Shown here: positions 1-8,400 of the stretch, piece after piece | Layout: the number at the start of each line of letters is the position of its first letter | How positions within the stretch are numbered: the first letter of the stretch is position 1 | Source of the DNA: Fimenecus sp036652055 | Lineage (GTDB): Bacteria > Bacillota > Clostridia > Oscillospirales > Acutalibacteraceae | Direction of reading: 5' to 3' | Length of the DNA: 19,550 nt | NCBI GenBank assembly: GCA_036652055.1 | Contig: JAVVWP010000031.1 | Coordinates: forward strand, 1-19,550 | Program-made: the position numbers and the translations under genes | Notes under the pieces: model-generated | Database searches by the model: none | What the model saw: only the letters and a program-made list of their open reading frames with translations | What the model was told of the DNA's origin: nothing

Positions 1-211
1 CTACGCTTCCTTCTAATAAATAACTAATTGAAACATCTAACATTTGACTTAGTTCTGCTAGTCTTTTTAAACTTATATGACTTTTTCCTCTTTCAACTCT
101 ACTTAAAAAAGCTACTGATAAATCTAATCTTTTTGCTAATTCTTCTTGTGTCATTGAAAACTGTTTTCGATAATATTGTATTTTGACTCCTATAATCATT
201 ATATCTGTCAT
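1..211 (-). CDS. XRE-family helix-turn-helix regulator, N-terminal part (cut by window edge)
   Basis: The first 70 codons of a DNA-binding regulator are present; the 3' end lies beyond base 1. The visible protein is a complete Cro/CI-type HTH: a leading helix, then MTQEELAKRLDLS as helix 2, AFLSRVERGKSHIS as the recognition helix and following turn, and LKRLAELSQMLDVSISYLLEG closing the five-helix bundle. I start at the ATG ending at 211 because AAGGGA sits 9-10 bases upstream; an in-frame ATG six codons earlier (229) has no ribosome binding site. Codon use is strongly AT-biased (leucine almost always TTA, arginine mostly AGA), more so than in the rpoD to dgt genes next door, which may mean horizontal origin. 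Target and effector domain are unknown because the C-terminus is missing. The fold call is very secure; any function beyond transcriptional regulation is not. Confidence 0.9.
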   Translation of the reverse strand, partial: MTDIMIIGVKIQYYRKQFSMTQEELAKRLDLSVAFLSRVERGKSHISLKRLAELSQMLDVSISYLLEGSV

Positions 212-266
212 ATGTTTATTTCCCTTCATTGTTTTTTGTAGCTACGACATAATAATAAGATAAATT

Positions 267-317
267 ATTATAAAAAGCTATTCTTTTATGGTTGATAAAC
301 TATTACTAACAGTTGAT
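267..317 (-). promoter_or_regulatory. Possible promoter and operator of the XRE gene
   Basis: A perfect minus-strand TATAAT lies at 267-272, about 55 bases upstream of the XRE start. The matching -35 position (about 290-295) does not resemble TTGACA. Overlapping it is ATCAAC (plus-strand GTTGAT, 291-296), which is repeated at 312-317, exactly 21 bp apart, or two helical turns. A weak -35 covered by spaced direct repeats would suit a regulated or autoregulated promoter. This is inference from short motifs in AT-rich DNA, where TATAAT arises easily by chance. Confidence 0.3.
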
Positions 318-350
318 TTTGATAATATCACAATATTTATAGTTTCTATA

Positions 351-378
351 AAAGGGCAAGCCATATGGCTCACCCTTT
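351..378 (-). terminator. Rho-independent terminator after rpoD
   Basis: In the minus-strand transcript AAAGGG pairs with CCCTTT, and GCC with GGC above a 2-nt mismatch, 6 bases after the rpoD stop. Only a short TTTTAT tract follows. It closes the rpmE-to-rpoD cluster. Confidence 0.75.
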
Positions 379-384
379 AAAAAA

Positions 385-1482
385 TTAGTCTATAAAATCT
401 TTAAGTTTTTTGCTGCGGCTTGGGTGGCGAAGCTTTCTAAGTGCCTTTGCCTCGATTTGACGAATACGCTCTCTTGTAACATCAAACTCCTTGCCGACTT
501 CTTCAAGAGTTCTTGGGTGACCATCGATAAGCCCAAAGCGAAGTTCCAAAACCTTTGCCTCACGAGGAGTTAATGTTTTGAGTACATCTGCAAGCTGTTC
601 TTTTAAAAGGAGCATTGATGCGGCATCAGCAGGTGCTAAGGCATCATCATCAGGAATAAAATCGCCTAAATGGCTATCTTCTTCTTCACCGATTGGTGTT
701 TCAAGAGAAACAGGCTCTTGTGCCACTCTTAATATTTCACGAACCTTTTCAACTGACATATCAAGTTCATCTGCTATTTCTTCAGCGGTTGGATCACGCC
801 CATTCTTATGAAGGAGCTGACTATTTGTCTTTTTTACCTTATTTATAGTTTCAACCATATGAACAGGAATACGGATTGTTCTTGCCTGATCAGCAATTGC
901 TCTTGTGATTGCTTGTCTTATCCACCAAGTTGCATAGGTTGAGAATTTAAAGCCTTTTGTATAGTCAAACTTATCAACAGCCTTAATAAGCCCCAAATTT
1001 CCCTCTTGAATTAAATCGAGGAACTGCATTCCTCTGCCTACATATCGTTTTGCAATACTGACAACAAGTCGAAGGTTAGCCTCTGCAAGGCGTTGTTTTG
1101 CTCTTTGGTCATCATCTGCTATGCGGATTGCAAGCTCTATTTCTTCTTCAGGAGTTAAAAGCGGTACTCGACCAATTTCTTTAAGATAGACTTTAACTGG
1201 ATCGTCCATTGCGATATTTCTGCTGTCTGCAACTACTGCAGCAGCCTCTTGCCCCTTTGGTGCTTCTGAATCAAACTCTAAAAGGTCAATTGTCGCATCA
1301 TTAAAATCATCAATAATTTCAATATTTAAGCTTTCAATAGTATCATATAGTTTATCAAGCTCCTCAACATCAAAATCCATCTCAACAATTGCTATATCGA
1401 TTTCTTGAGTTGTAAGCCTGCCAGTAGCTTTACCCTTTTCGAGAAGAGTCTTAATGGGTTGCTTTTTGTCTACTATTTCCAT
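385..1482 (-). CDS. rpoD: RNA polymerase primary sigma factor (SigA/RpoD)
   Basis: This is the housekeeping sigma-70 subunit that directs core RNA polymerase to TTGACA/TATAAT promoters. The protein is 365 aa, the usual Firmicutes size without the long non-conserved insert of proteobacterial RpoD. Region 1.2 begins at about residue 92 (MDDPVKVYLKEIG). Region 2 is unmistakable at about 154-193 (FLDLIQEGNLGLIKAVDKFD followed by STYATWWIRQAI). Region 3 starts near IPVHMVETINK, and region 4.2 ends the protein with the HTH VTRERIRQIEAKALRKLRH. The frame is open to a GTG at 1500, but the ATG ending at 1482 has GAGGG 7-8 bases upstream, so I use it. The gene follows dnaG by about 23 bases and is followed by a terminator, consistent with being last in the cluster. 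All conserved regions are intact. Confidence 0.98.
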   Translation of the reverse strand: MEIVDKKQPIKTLLEKGKATGRLTTQEIDIAIVEMDFDVEELDKLYDTIESLNIEIIDDFNDATIDLLEFDSEAPKGQEAAAVVADSRNIAMDDPVKVYLKEIGRVPLLTPEEEIELAIRIADDDQRAKQRLAEANLRLVVSIAKRYVGRGMQFLDLIQEGNLGLIKAVDKFDYTKGFKFSTYATWWIRQAITRAIADQARTIRIPVHMVETINKVKKTNSQLLHKNGRDPTAEEIADELDMSVEKVREILRVAQEPVSLETPIGEEEDSHLGDFIPDDDALAPADAASMLLLKEQLADVLKTLTPREAKVLELRFGLIDGHPRTLEEVGKEFDVTRERIRQIEAKALRKLRHPSRSKKLKDFID

Positions 1483-1505
1483 AATTTTTCCCTCACACAC
1501 ATCAT

Positions 1506-3266
1506 TTAATTTTGCTTGAAGATTTTAAGAAAGTCCTCATTGCTAAGATTTGCTGGATTTGACGCATTGATTTTTCCTTTTTCTTCTAAAAGCACTTTTA
1601 TACAATCGTTACATTCGGTAACGGTATTGCTGATATTTTCAGTCAAGGTTTGTATTCTTGCAATTTCGCTGATTTCATCACTTGTAAAATCAGAGGCAAG
1701 AAAAGATAACTCGACTGGCTTTAATTCAGAAATTCTATCTGCTACGCTCGAAAAAACTCGCTTATTAAAATTTGTTATAAAATCGTCTTTTGAAAGCTTG
1801 TCCGTAATTACTTTCAAAAATTCAGGATTTTTCATAATTGTCGCAATTATTGTTTCTTCGGCTTTAGCTGCTCTAAGGTTTTTTGCACGCTCGGGATTTA
1901 TTTTATTCGTTCTGTCGTTTGGATTTGTAACATATTTTTCAATATCACGCATAACTACTTTTGACTGCTTTTTATAGTTAATTCGTTTTACATCTTTAAC
2001 TTGTGCTAAAATCGCATCTTTATTTACGCCGAGTTCGCTTGAAAGCTTATTTGCATATATTTCTATTTCGAGTGGACTTTTTAGCTCTGACAAAACAATC
2101 GCCGCAGCTTTTAAAAAGTTAAGCTTTCCGTCAGAAACATTTACATCAAACTTTTCTCTTTCTCTTAGCAGTTTATATTCAATGTCATTAGATGCACCAT
2201 CAATAAGATTTTTAAAGCGTTCTGCACCAAACTTTTTAATTATATCATCTGGATCTTTTCCACCTTGCATTTGTATAACTTTAATTCTTAGAGTGGTTTT
2301 TGAAAAAATGCTTATTGCTTTTTTTGCTGCCTTTTGACCTGCTTCATCAGAATCATAACAAATTATAACTTCGCTTGTATATCGGGATAACAAATGTGCC
2401 TGTTCTTCGGTAAGAGCTGTTCCAAGCCCTGCAACTGCATTATTAAAGCCTGCTTGATGCAGAGCGATAACATCCATATATCCCTCGCAGAGAATAATGC
2501 TTTCAGCCTTTGTTTTTTTAGCAATATTGAGTGCGAAAAGTTCGTTTCCCTTTTTATATACTAAGGTATCATTTGTATTAAGATATTTTGGTTTGGTATC
2601 GTCAAGCACACGCCCACCAAATGCAACAACATTTCCTCTTAAATCTACGATAGGAAACATTACACGATTTTTAAAAGAATCATAATAATGTTTTTTTTCA
2701 TTTTTTACGCTTAATCTAATAAGGTTTGCTTCATATAAAAGCTGCTCTGAAAACCCCTTGTCTTTCATATGCTTTAAAAGACTATCCCAAGTATCGGGGG
2801 CGTAGCCTAAGCCGAATTTTCTAATAGTTGAGTCAGAAAGCTTTCTGTTGTAAAAATATTCGATTGCATTTCTGCCATTCTTTTCATAAAGCTGGGCATT
2901 AAAGAACCTTGCCGCCTCACGATTTGCCTCATAAATCAGCGTTCGCTTTTTTGAAAGCCCATTGTCAAAATTATCTTGAGGAAGTGCAAGCCCTACTCTA
3001 TCGGCTAAAAATTTAGCTGCCTCTATGTAATCGAGGTTTTCGATGTCACGGATAAAGGTTATTACATCACCACCTGCTCCGCAGCCAAAGCAATAATATG
3101 ACTGGGTTTCGGGATAAACTGTAAACGAGGGAGTTTTTTCATTATGGAAAGGGCAAAGCCCCGAAAGTATTTTCCCTTTTCTTTTAAGAGTAACATAGGA
3201 GGATATTATATTTTCAACATCTGCACGCATTCGGATTTCTGATAAAAATTCGTCGCTCAATGCCAT
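1506..3266 (-). CDS. dnaG: DNA primase
   Basis: DnaG makes the RNA primers for lagging-strand replication at the fork. The 586-aa protein shows the full family layout: a CHC2 zinc finger with ligands C38, H41, C59 and C62 (LCPFH, then CFGC); the RNA-polymerase core domain; the TOPRIM metal site with EGYMD at 261-265 and YDSDEAG at 304-310; and a helical C-terminal part (about 430-586) that in the family contacts the replicative helicase. Length is normal. The ATG is preceded by GGGAGGGG at good spacing. It lies 34 bases downstream of the dgt-like gene and 23 bases upstream of rpoD, so co-transcription is very likely. Coupling of primase and primary sigma factor is a long-established bacterial arrangement linking replication and transcription capacity. 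Confidence 0.98.
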   Translation of the reverse strand: MALSDEFLSEIRMRADVENIISSYVTLKRKGKILSGLCPFHNEKTPSFTVYPETQSYYCFGCGAGGDVITFIRDIENLDYIEAAKFLADRVGLALPQDNFDNGLSKKRTLIYEANREAARFFNAQLYEKNGRNAIEYFYNRKLSDSTIRKFGLGYAPDTWDSLLKHMKDKGFSEQLLYEANLIRLSVKNEKKHYYDSFKNRVMFPIVDLRGNVVAFGGRVLDDTKPKYLNTNDTLVYKKGNELFALNIAKKTKAESIILCEGYMDVIALHQAGFNNAVAGLGTALTEEQAHLLSRYTSEVIICYDSDEAGQKAAKKAISIFSKTTLRIKVIQMQGGKDPDDIIKKFGAERFKNLIDGASNDIEYKLLREREKFDVNVSDGKLNFLKAAAIVLSELKSPLEIEIYANKLSSELGVNKDAILAQVKDVKRINYKKQSKVVMRDIEKYVTNPNDRTNKINPERAKNLRAAKAEETIIATIMKNPEFLKVITDKLSKDDFITNFNKRVFSSVADRISELKPVELSFLASDFTSDEISEIARIQTLTENISNTVTECNDCIKVLLEEKGKINASNPANLSNEDFLKIFKQN

Positions 3267-3300
3267 TTTAATACCCCTCCCTTTTTAAAGTCATTTATTA

Positions 3301-4314
3301 TTAGTATATTCCGTTTTCAACCCACGAGGTGGGAATGAAAAGCTTTTTATAAATGCTAAGAACATATCCATCAGACATACCTGCTATATAATCGCAGGCT
3401 GCTCTTTGTTTGCCTTCATTTTCTAATATATAGTTAAAATCACTTGGAAGCTCTGTTGGATTTTCGACAAAATAATTGTAAAGACACTTTACAAGTTCCT
3501 CTGCCTTTTTTTCTTCGCTTTTGCATTTTGGGTTTGTATAAACTTGAGAGAACATAAAAGAATGCAATTCTTGAAAAGGTTGGTCTATCTCTTGTGAGAA
3601 TTTTATAGTGTCTTCGCTGTTTTCAATTGCAGACAGCACCAAAGTGTTTATTCTTTCAGATTTTGTTTTTCCGAGGGAATTTCTGATAGCAAGCGAAATA
3701 TCATCTTCACACATAACCTTTGCTCTGATTGCATCATCAATATCGTGATTTATATAAGCAATTTTATCAGCAAGCTTAACAATTTTGCCCTCTAAGGTAT
3801 CAGCCTCTTTGCCCCTTGTATGGCAAGCAATTCCATCAATTACTTCATATGTAAGGTTTAAACCCTCGCCGCCTTTTTCAAGCAAACGAACAACACGAAC
3901 GCTTTGCTCATAATGTTTAAATCCTTTTTCATAGACCTCATCAAGAGCTCGCTCGCCTGCGTGACCAAACGGAGTATGACCTAAATCATGCCCGAGTGCA
4001 ATCGCTTCAGCTAAATTTTCGTTAAGTCTAAGCCCGACAGCAATCGTTCTTGCAATTTGAGAAACCTCTAAGGTGTGGGTAAGCCTTGTTCTATAATGGT
4101 CGCCCTCTGGCGAGAGAAAAACCTGAGTCTTATGTTTTAAGCGTCTAAAAGCGTTTGAATGAATAATTCTATCTCTGTCACGCTGATAAACAGTTCGCAT
4201 TGGGCATTGCGGTTCATCTTTTTCTCTGCCCCTGCTGTTTTTTGAGAGCATTGCCTTGTCGCTCAAGGTATTTTCTTCAATTTTCATTGTTGTTTCTCTA
4301 ATACAATTCGACAT
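3301..4314 (-). CDS. dgt: dGTP triphosphohydrolase-like HD-domain protein
   Basis: This belongs to the HD superfamily of deoxynucleoside triphosphate triphosphohydrolases, which cut dNTP to deoxynucleoside plus triphosphate and so affect dNTP pools. At 337 aa it matches the shorter Firmicutes dGTPase-like branch rather than the longer E. coli Dgt. Key visible residues are RRLKHKTQVF at 57-66, H80 in RLTHTLEV, the HD pair H109/D110 in GHDLGHTPFGHAGE, then H113 and H118, and LADKIAYINHDIDDAI further on, which carries the later metal-site aspartate. The start at 4314 has AAGGGAGAG eight bases upstream. A 79-base gap separates it from the yigZ-like gene and holds at best a weak promoter (TTGTAG, then TTAGAA). 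Substrate preference cannot be read from sequence. Placement before dnaG-rpoD is common in clostridia. Confidence 0.9.
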   Translation of the reverse strand: MSNCIRETTMKIEENTLSDKAMLSKNSRGREKDEPQCPMRTVYQRDRDRIIHSNAFRRLKHKTQVFLSPEGDHYRTRLTHTLEVSQIARTIAVGLRLNENLAEAIALGHDLGHTPFGHAGERALDEVYEKGFKHYEQSVRVVRLLEKGGEGLNLTYEVIDGIACHTRGKEADTLEGKIVKLADKIAYINHDIDDAIRAKVMCEDDISLAIRNSLGKTKSERINTLVLSAIENSEDTIKFSQEIDQPFQELHSFMFSQVYTNPKCKSEEKKAEELVKCLYNYFVENPTELPSDFNYILENEGKQRAACDYIAGMSDGYVLSIYKKLFIPTSWVENGIY

Positions 4315-4393
4315 TTTACACTCTCCCTTAATTAAGCTTCTAATAACATATACGCAAAAACTACAATAAACCCTTTATTTTTTTGCAAAGTTT

Positions 4394-5008
4394 TTAAAAA
4401 TACTCAAATCCAATGTTTTCTGTGTGAAAGTTGCCATTAGAAAGGTCAATGATTTTTTCATTTAATTGATTTTCATCTTCTGATTTTATATGAAACGATA
4501 ATATGATTTCATCGGTAAATTCTGCATTGTCGATTATTCCGCCCATTTCGGGAATTAAAGAGTTAAGCTTTCCATAAAAATTATAATCACAATGAATTAA
4601 AATCTTACTGCAAAGCGTCATTTCTATTATTTTACCTGCATCTACTGCTATTTTTGCAGAGTGAGAATATGCACGAACTAAGCCACCACCGCCGAGAAGC
4701 GTTCCGCCAAAATAGCGGGTTGTAACAACGGTCACATCACAAATGCCCTCTTTTTCTAACACATCTAAGGTTGGAATACCAGCAGTTCCCTGTGGCTCGC
4801 CATCATCTGAATATCTTTTTATGTTTCCATCTCTTAAAATATAAGCCCAAACATTGTGCGTCGCATTATAGTTTTTTGACTTTATTTCAGCTATAAATGC
4901 GTTTGCCTCATCAACCGTTTTTGTGGGACAAATATTGCCGATAAAGCGAGAACGCTTTTCGACATATTCATCTTGCGTTTTTAGTTTTATGGTTTTATAA
5001 CTTGGCAT
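4394..5008 (-). CDS. yigZ: YigZ/IMPACT family protein
   Basis: This is a 204-aa member of the UPF0029/IMPACT (YigZ, YvyE) family. The N-terminal domain carries the hallmark YSDDGEPQGTAG (residues 66-77) and TRYFGGTLLGGGGLVRAY (97-114); the C-terminal ~65 residues fit the DUF1949 ferredoxin-like domain. The eukaryotic relative IMPACT binds ribosome-associated GCN1, and the bacterial role is not settled. The frame stays open far upstream through rpmE (to 5230), but that stretch is an out-of-frame reading of rpmE. The ATG at 5008 has AAGGTGAT five bases upstream, and MPSYKTIK matches the usual family N-terminus. It sits immediately after the rpmE terminator, so it depends on read-through or on a promoter I could not find. 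Its neighbours (ribosomal protein, primase, sigma factor) are all core growth genes. Confidence 0.92.
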   Translation of the reverse strand: MPSYKTIKLKTQDEYVEKRSRFIGNICPTKTVDEANAFIAEIKSKNYNATHNVWAYILRDGNIKRYSDDGEPQGTAGIPTLDVLEKEGICDVTVVTTRYFGGTLLGGGGLVRAYSHSAKIAVDAGKIIEMTLCSKILIHCDYNFYGKLNSLIPEMGGIIDNAEFTDEIILSFHIKSEDENQLNEKIIDLSNGNFHTENIGFEYF

Positions 5009-5027
5009 TTTATCACCTTTATAAAAA

Positions 5028-5056
5028 TCAAAAAGCGGCACGCATTCGTACCGCTT
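5028..5056 (-). terminator. Terminator or attenuator between rpmE and yigZ
   Basis: In the minus-strand transcript AAGCGG plus ACG pairs with CGT plus CCGCTT around an AATG loop, with one mismatch, followed by TTTTT, two bases and another TTTTT. It begins 10 bases after the rpmE stop. The yigZ ribosome binding site follows within about 10 bases, so termination here would decide how much transcript reaches yigZ, dgt, dnaG and rpoD. Confidence 0.88.
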
Positions 5057-5066
5057 CTCACTGATA

Positions 5067-5276
5067 TTAGTCTTCTTTTGTAAGATTATATCTCTTTTTG
5101 AATCTGTCAACTCGCCCGCCTGTATCAACAAGCTTTTGTTTACCCGTAAAGAACGGATGACAATTTGAACAAATATCAACACGAAGCCCTTCTTTTGTAG
5201 AACGAGTTTCATATTCAGCACCACAAGCACATCTAACCGTAGTTGGCTTGTATTCCGGATGAATTCCTGCTTTCAT
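5067..5276 (-). CDS. rpmE: 50S ribosomal protein L31 (zinc-binding type)
   Basis: This is the 69-aa large-subunit protein bL31, which bridges toward the 30S head. It opens with MKAGIHPEY and keeps all four zinc ligands of the C+ type: C16 and C18 (CAC) and C36 and C39 (CSNC), followed by HPFFTGKQ and GRVDRFKKRY. Possession of the cysteines identifies it as the zinc-replete form; the zinc-independent paralogue YtiA is not in this window. The start is supported by GAGGTG seven bases upstream. It has a near-consensus promoter and its own terminator, so it can be expressed alone at high level, while also being the first gene of the cluster leading to rpoD. Confidence 0.98.
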   Translation of the reverse strand: MKAGIHPEYKPTTVRCACGAEYETRSTKEGLRVDICSNCHPFFTGKQKLVDTGGRVDRFKKRYNLTKED

Positions 5277-5329
5277 TACCTGTCACCTCTTTCGATAACC
5301 TAACATTACCTATTTACATAATATAAAGG

Positions 5330-5358
5330 ATTTTAACATAAACAAAATTAAAATGCAA
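5330..5358 (-). promoter_or_regulatory. Sigma-A-type promoter of rpmE
   Basis: On the minus strand, -35 TTGCAT (5353-5358) and -10 TAAAAT (5330-5335) are separated by exactly 17 bp. Transcription would begin near 5323, about 45 bases upstream of the rpmE start. This is one of the clearest promoters in the window. Confidence 0.8.
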
Positions 5359-5456
5359 GTATTTTTTCAAATTAATATTGCAAATATGTTCAATGGGAAT
5401 TGATTTGCATTATTTTATTAAAATGCTCTCTGTGAATACCGTTTTTAATTTTCGCT

Positions 5457-8400
5457 TTAGTTTATCTCTACTTCACTTTCAAGTGAAAAAGAATATAGAA
5501 GCATTTCTGAAACTTCTTTGCAGAATATTTCGCTTGCCGCCCGCTTATAAATTTGAAGCTGATTTTTATAACGCCCAATCAGCTCGTCTTTTGTTTTTAC
5601 TCGGTCAGTTTTATAATCGACTACAACAACCTTACCATTTTCTATGAATGCACAGTCAATTACACCTTGAATTAAGATGCTTTCTTCTTCATATCCACTT
5701 TTAAATTCACTTTTGATTTCAGAAAGCGGAATTGTTATTGTGAATTTTTGCTCTCTGAAAATCTGCTCGCTATTTTTCATTCTTTTATAAAGATTGCTTT
5801 CAAAAAATGCTTTTATGCTTTCTGTTTTTAAAACTTTTTCTTCTTCATCGGTTAGCATATTTTCTGATTTTAACCGCTCTATTTCAGCTTTTAAGTCATT
5901 TTTAGCATTATCAAAATCACATATTTCTAAAAATCTATGGTTTATCGTTCCTCTCTGCGATGGAGTTAAACCTTTTTCACTTAAAAACGATGGCTTTGCC
6001 GTTGCAAAAAACTCAATCTCATCTTCTGAATTATTAAACTCGGAGGCTGATTTTTTTGTCACTATGCTTGAAAGTGATTTATAAGGGTATTCATAAGTCA
6101 CTCTTTCGTCTATGATTTTTAGCATTTCCTGAGTTGGCTTTTTTATTTCTTTTTCTTCTTGTTCTGAACTGCTTTCCTCAATCACATCAACATATTCGCA
6201 TTTTAGCTTGAAATCTGATTTTAAAATTCTATCATTATTTATTTCTGCTATATCTCTGAAAATCTGTGCATCCTTATGCCTTATAAGTGCAGTTAAAATT
6301 ATCTCAAGTGGAGTAACTGCATTGCTTATTGCTATATCAATTCCCATTTTTTCGTTTATTGTATTGTTTCCTGCTTTTTTTATTATACTATTAGCTGTTT
6401 TATTTGAGCCTACTATAATAAGTCGCTCTTTCGCCCTTGTCATTGCAACATACAGCACCCTTAAAGACTCTGCCATATCAACTTTTTTTATTTCAAGCTT
6501 TGAAGCAACATATGGCACTGTATCATATAGTTTTATTCCGCCATATTCAGAATGTTTTAAGCCTATTTTGGTTTTTGGATTAACAAGTAGCTGTTTATAT
6601 TGGTCAGTTTTATTAAATTTACTTCCAACGCCTGCTAATATTACGATTGGAAATTCAAGTCCCTTGCTTTTATGAATAGTCATAATTTGCACTACATCGG
6701 CGTATTCAGAAAGCCCCGTTGCACTTTCTACCTTATCATTTTTTAGCTGCATTCTTTCAATATATCTTAAAAATCCAGAAAGTCCACCGCTGCTAAAATC
6801 TTCATAATCTTTTGCGTATTGCAATAAAAGCAGCAGGTTAAGATAGCGTGTTTTGCCATCTGCCATTACCTTGACAATTCCCGTATAAGCGGTTTTTTCG
6901 TAAATTGTTCTTAAAAGATTTTCAACCGAAAGTGCTGTGCTTAAAGATTGGTATTCGTTTAAACTTTTTATAAATGATTTGCACTTTTGGCTTTCGCTTT
7001 TTAGCACTGCATTATAAAAAGCTCCCGTTTTACTTTCTATTCTGATTTTTGCTATTTCATCAGCACTAAATCCATAAATCGGCGACATCATTATAGCGAC
7101 AAGCGGTATGTCTAAAAGCGGATTGTCTATTGCTGTTAGCATTGATAATATAGTGGAAATTTCACGAGATGAGAAAAAGTTTCCGCTTTTTTGGCAAAAT
7201 GCAGGAATGTCTTTTTTCTTTAATTCATTCTGGTATTCATCACTATGCGACATAGCACGAAGCAAAATACATATATCGCTATATTTTATCTCTCGCTCGC
7301 CATCTTTTCCTTTTATTGTTCTTTTGGATTTTACAATTTCATCTACCATATTTGCTATATAAATTGCTTCTGAGGTTGAGTTTGAGGTTTCCATTTTTTC
7401 TGTGTTTAAAATGTGAAGTTCACATTCTGTCTCATCTTTTTTTGGATAGTCGGCGGCAGGGTTTAAACTTTCGGTCTTTTTATAGTCAACATCCCCTGTG
7501 CTTTTAGTCATAACTTGACTAAAGACATAATTCACACAGTCGGTAACTCCCTTTCGGCTTCTGAAATTCTTATCAAGATTAATTTTTGCAGGGTAGTTGC
7601 CCTTTGCATAAAACGGTAGCTTTTCTCGCCTTTTTAAAAATATTTCAGGCATGGCAAGCCTAAAGCCATAAATGCTTTGTTTTACATCACCAACAAAGAA
7701 TATATTGCTTTCATCTTTTGAAATTGCAGAGAACATCATATCTTGAGCTTTATTTGTATCTTGATATTCATCAATTAAAATTTCGCTATAACTGTCTGAT
7801 AATTCTTTGGCAAGATCTGTCTTTTTCATATTTTCATCTAAAAGCAGATTTAAAGCCATATGAGAAATGTCAGAAAAATCATAAGCATTTTCTTCATTTT
7901 TTATCTCACTATAATACTTTGAAGAAAGATTTGTCGTTTCAACAAGTTTTTCTATTATAGGGCGAAGGTATTTCATATCATCTTTGTATTCATCTTCGGT
8001 TATTGAAAACACAGTGGCAAGGTTTTTTAGTTCTTTCTTGCAAGTGTTTCTAATTGCAGTTATTTTTTCTTTTATATATGTATCTTTGTATTCCTCGGGA
8101 GTTCTTGCAGCTCTCTCGAAAGACAGACTTCCAAAAAGTTCAATTATTTTATTATAATTTTCACTTTGTACTGCTTCTAATATGCTTTTATTTGTAAAAA
8201 TATCTGATGTAAACGCTGCTGTGCACACCTGTTTATAGTCTTCATATTCATTAAGCTCATCCATTGCATACTCAAGGCAGGAAATATTGTAATTTAAAAT
8301 TTCTTTGGAATAATCTAATATCGTTTTGCCCCAAACAGACTTAGATACTGGAACATTCTCATCATATTCATTTAAAATATCGTTAAGCCATTTTTCGGGT

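Noticed and set aside
5009..5230. N-terminal extension of the yigZ-like protein by 74 residues
   Set aside because: It is a different reading frame of rpmE and its terminator. The family N-terminus and a strong ribosome binding site both point to the ATG at 5008.
5400..5456. Hairpin behind addA as a terminator
   Set aside because: The best pairing (GCATT with AATGC near 5409-5428) is short, AT-rich and lacks a U-tract, so I do not call it.
6208..6675. 155-codon plus-strand open frame opposite addA
   Set aside because: It is a low-complexity hydrophobic translation of the complement of conserved AddA helicase sequence, with no family resemblance. The same applies to plus-strand frames at 1516-1977, 10466-10864, 11432-11749 and the shorter ones.
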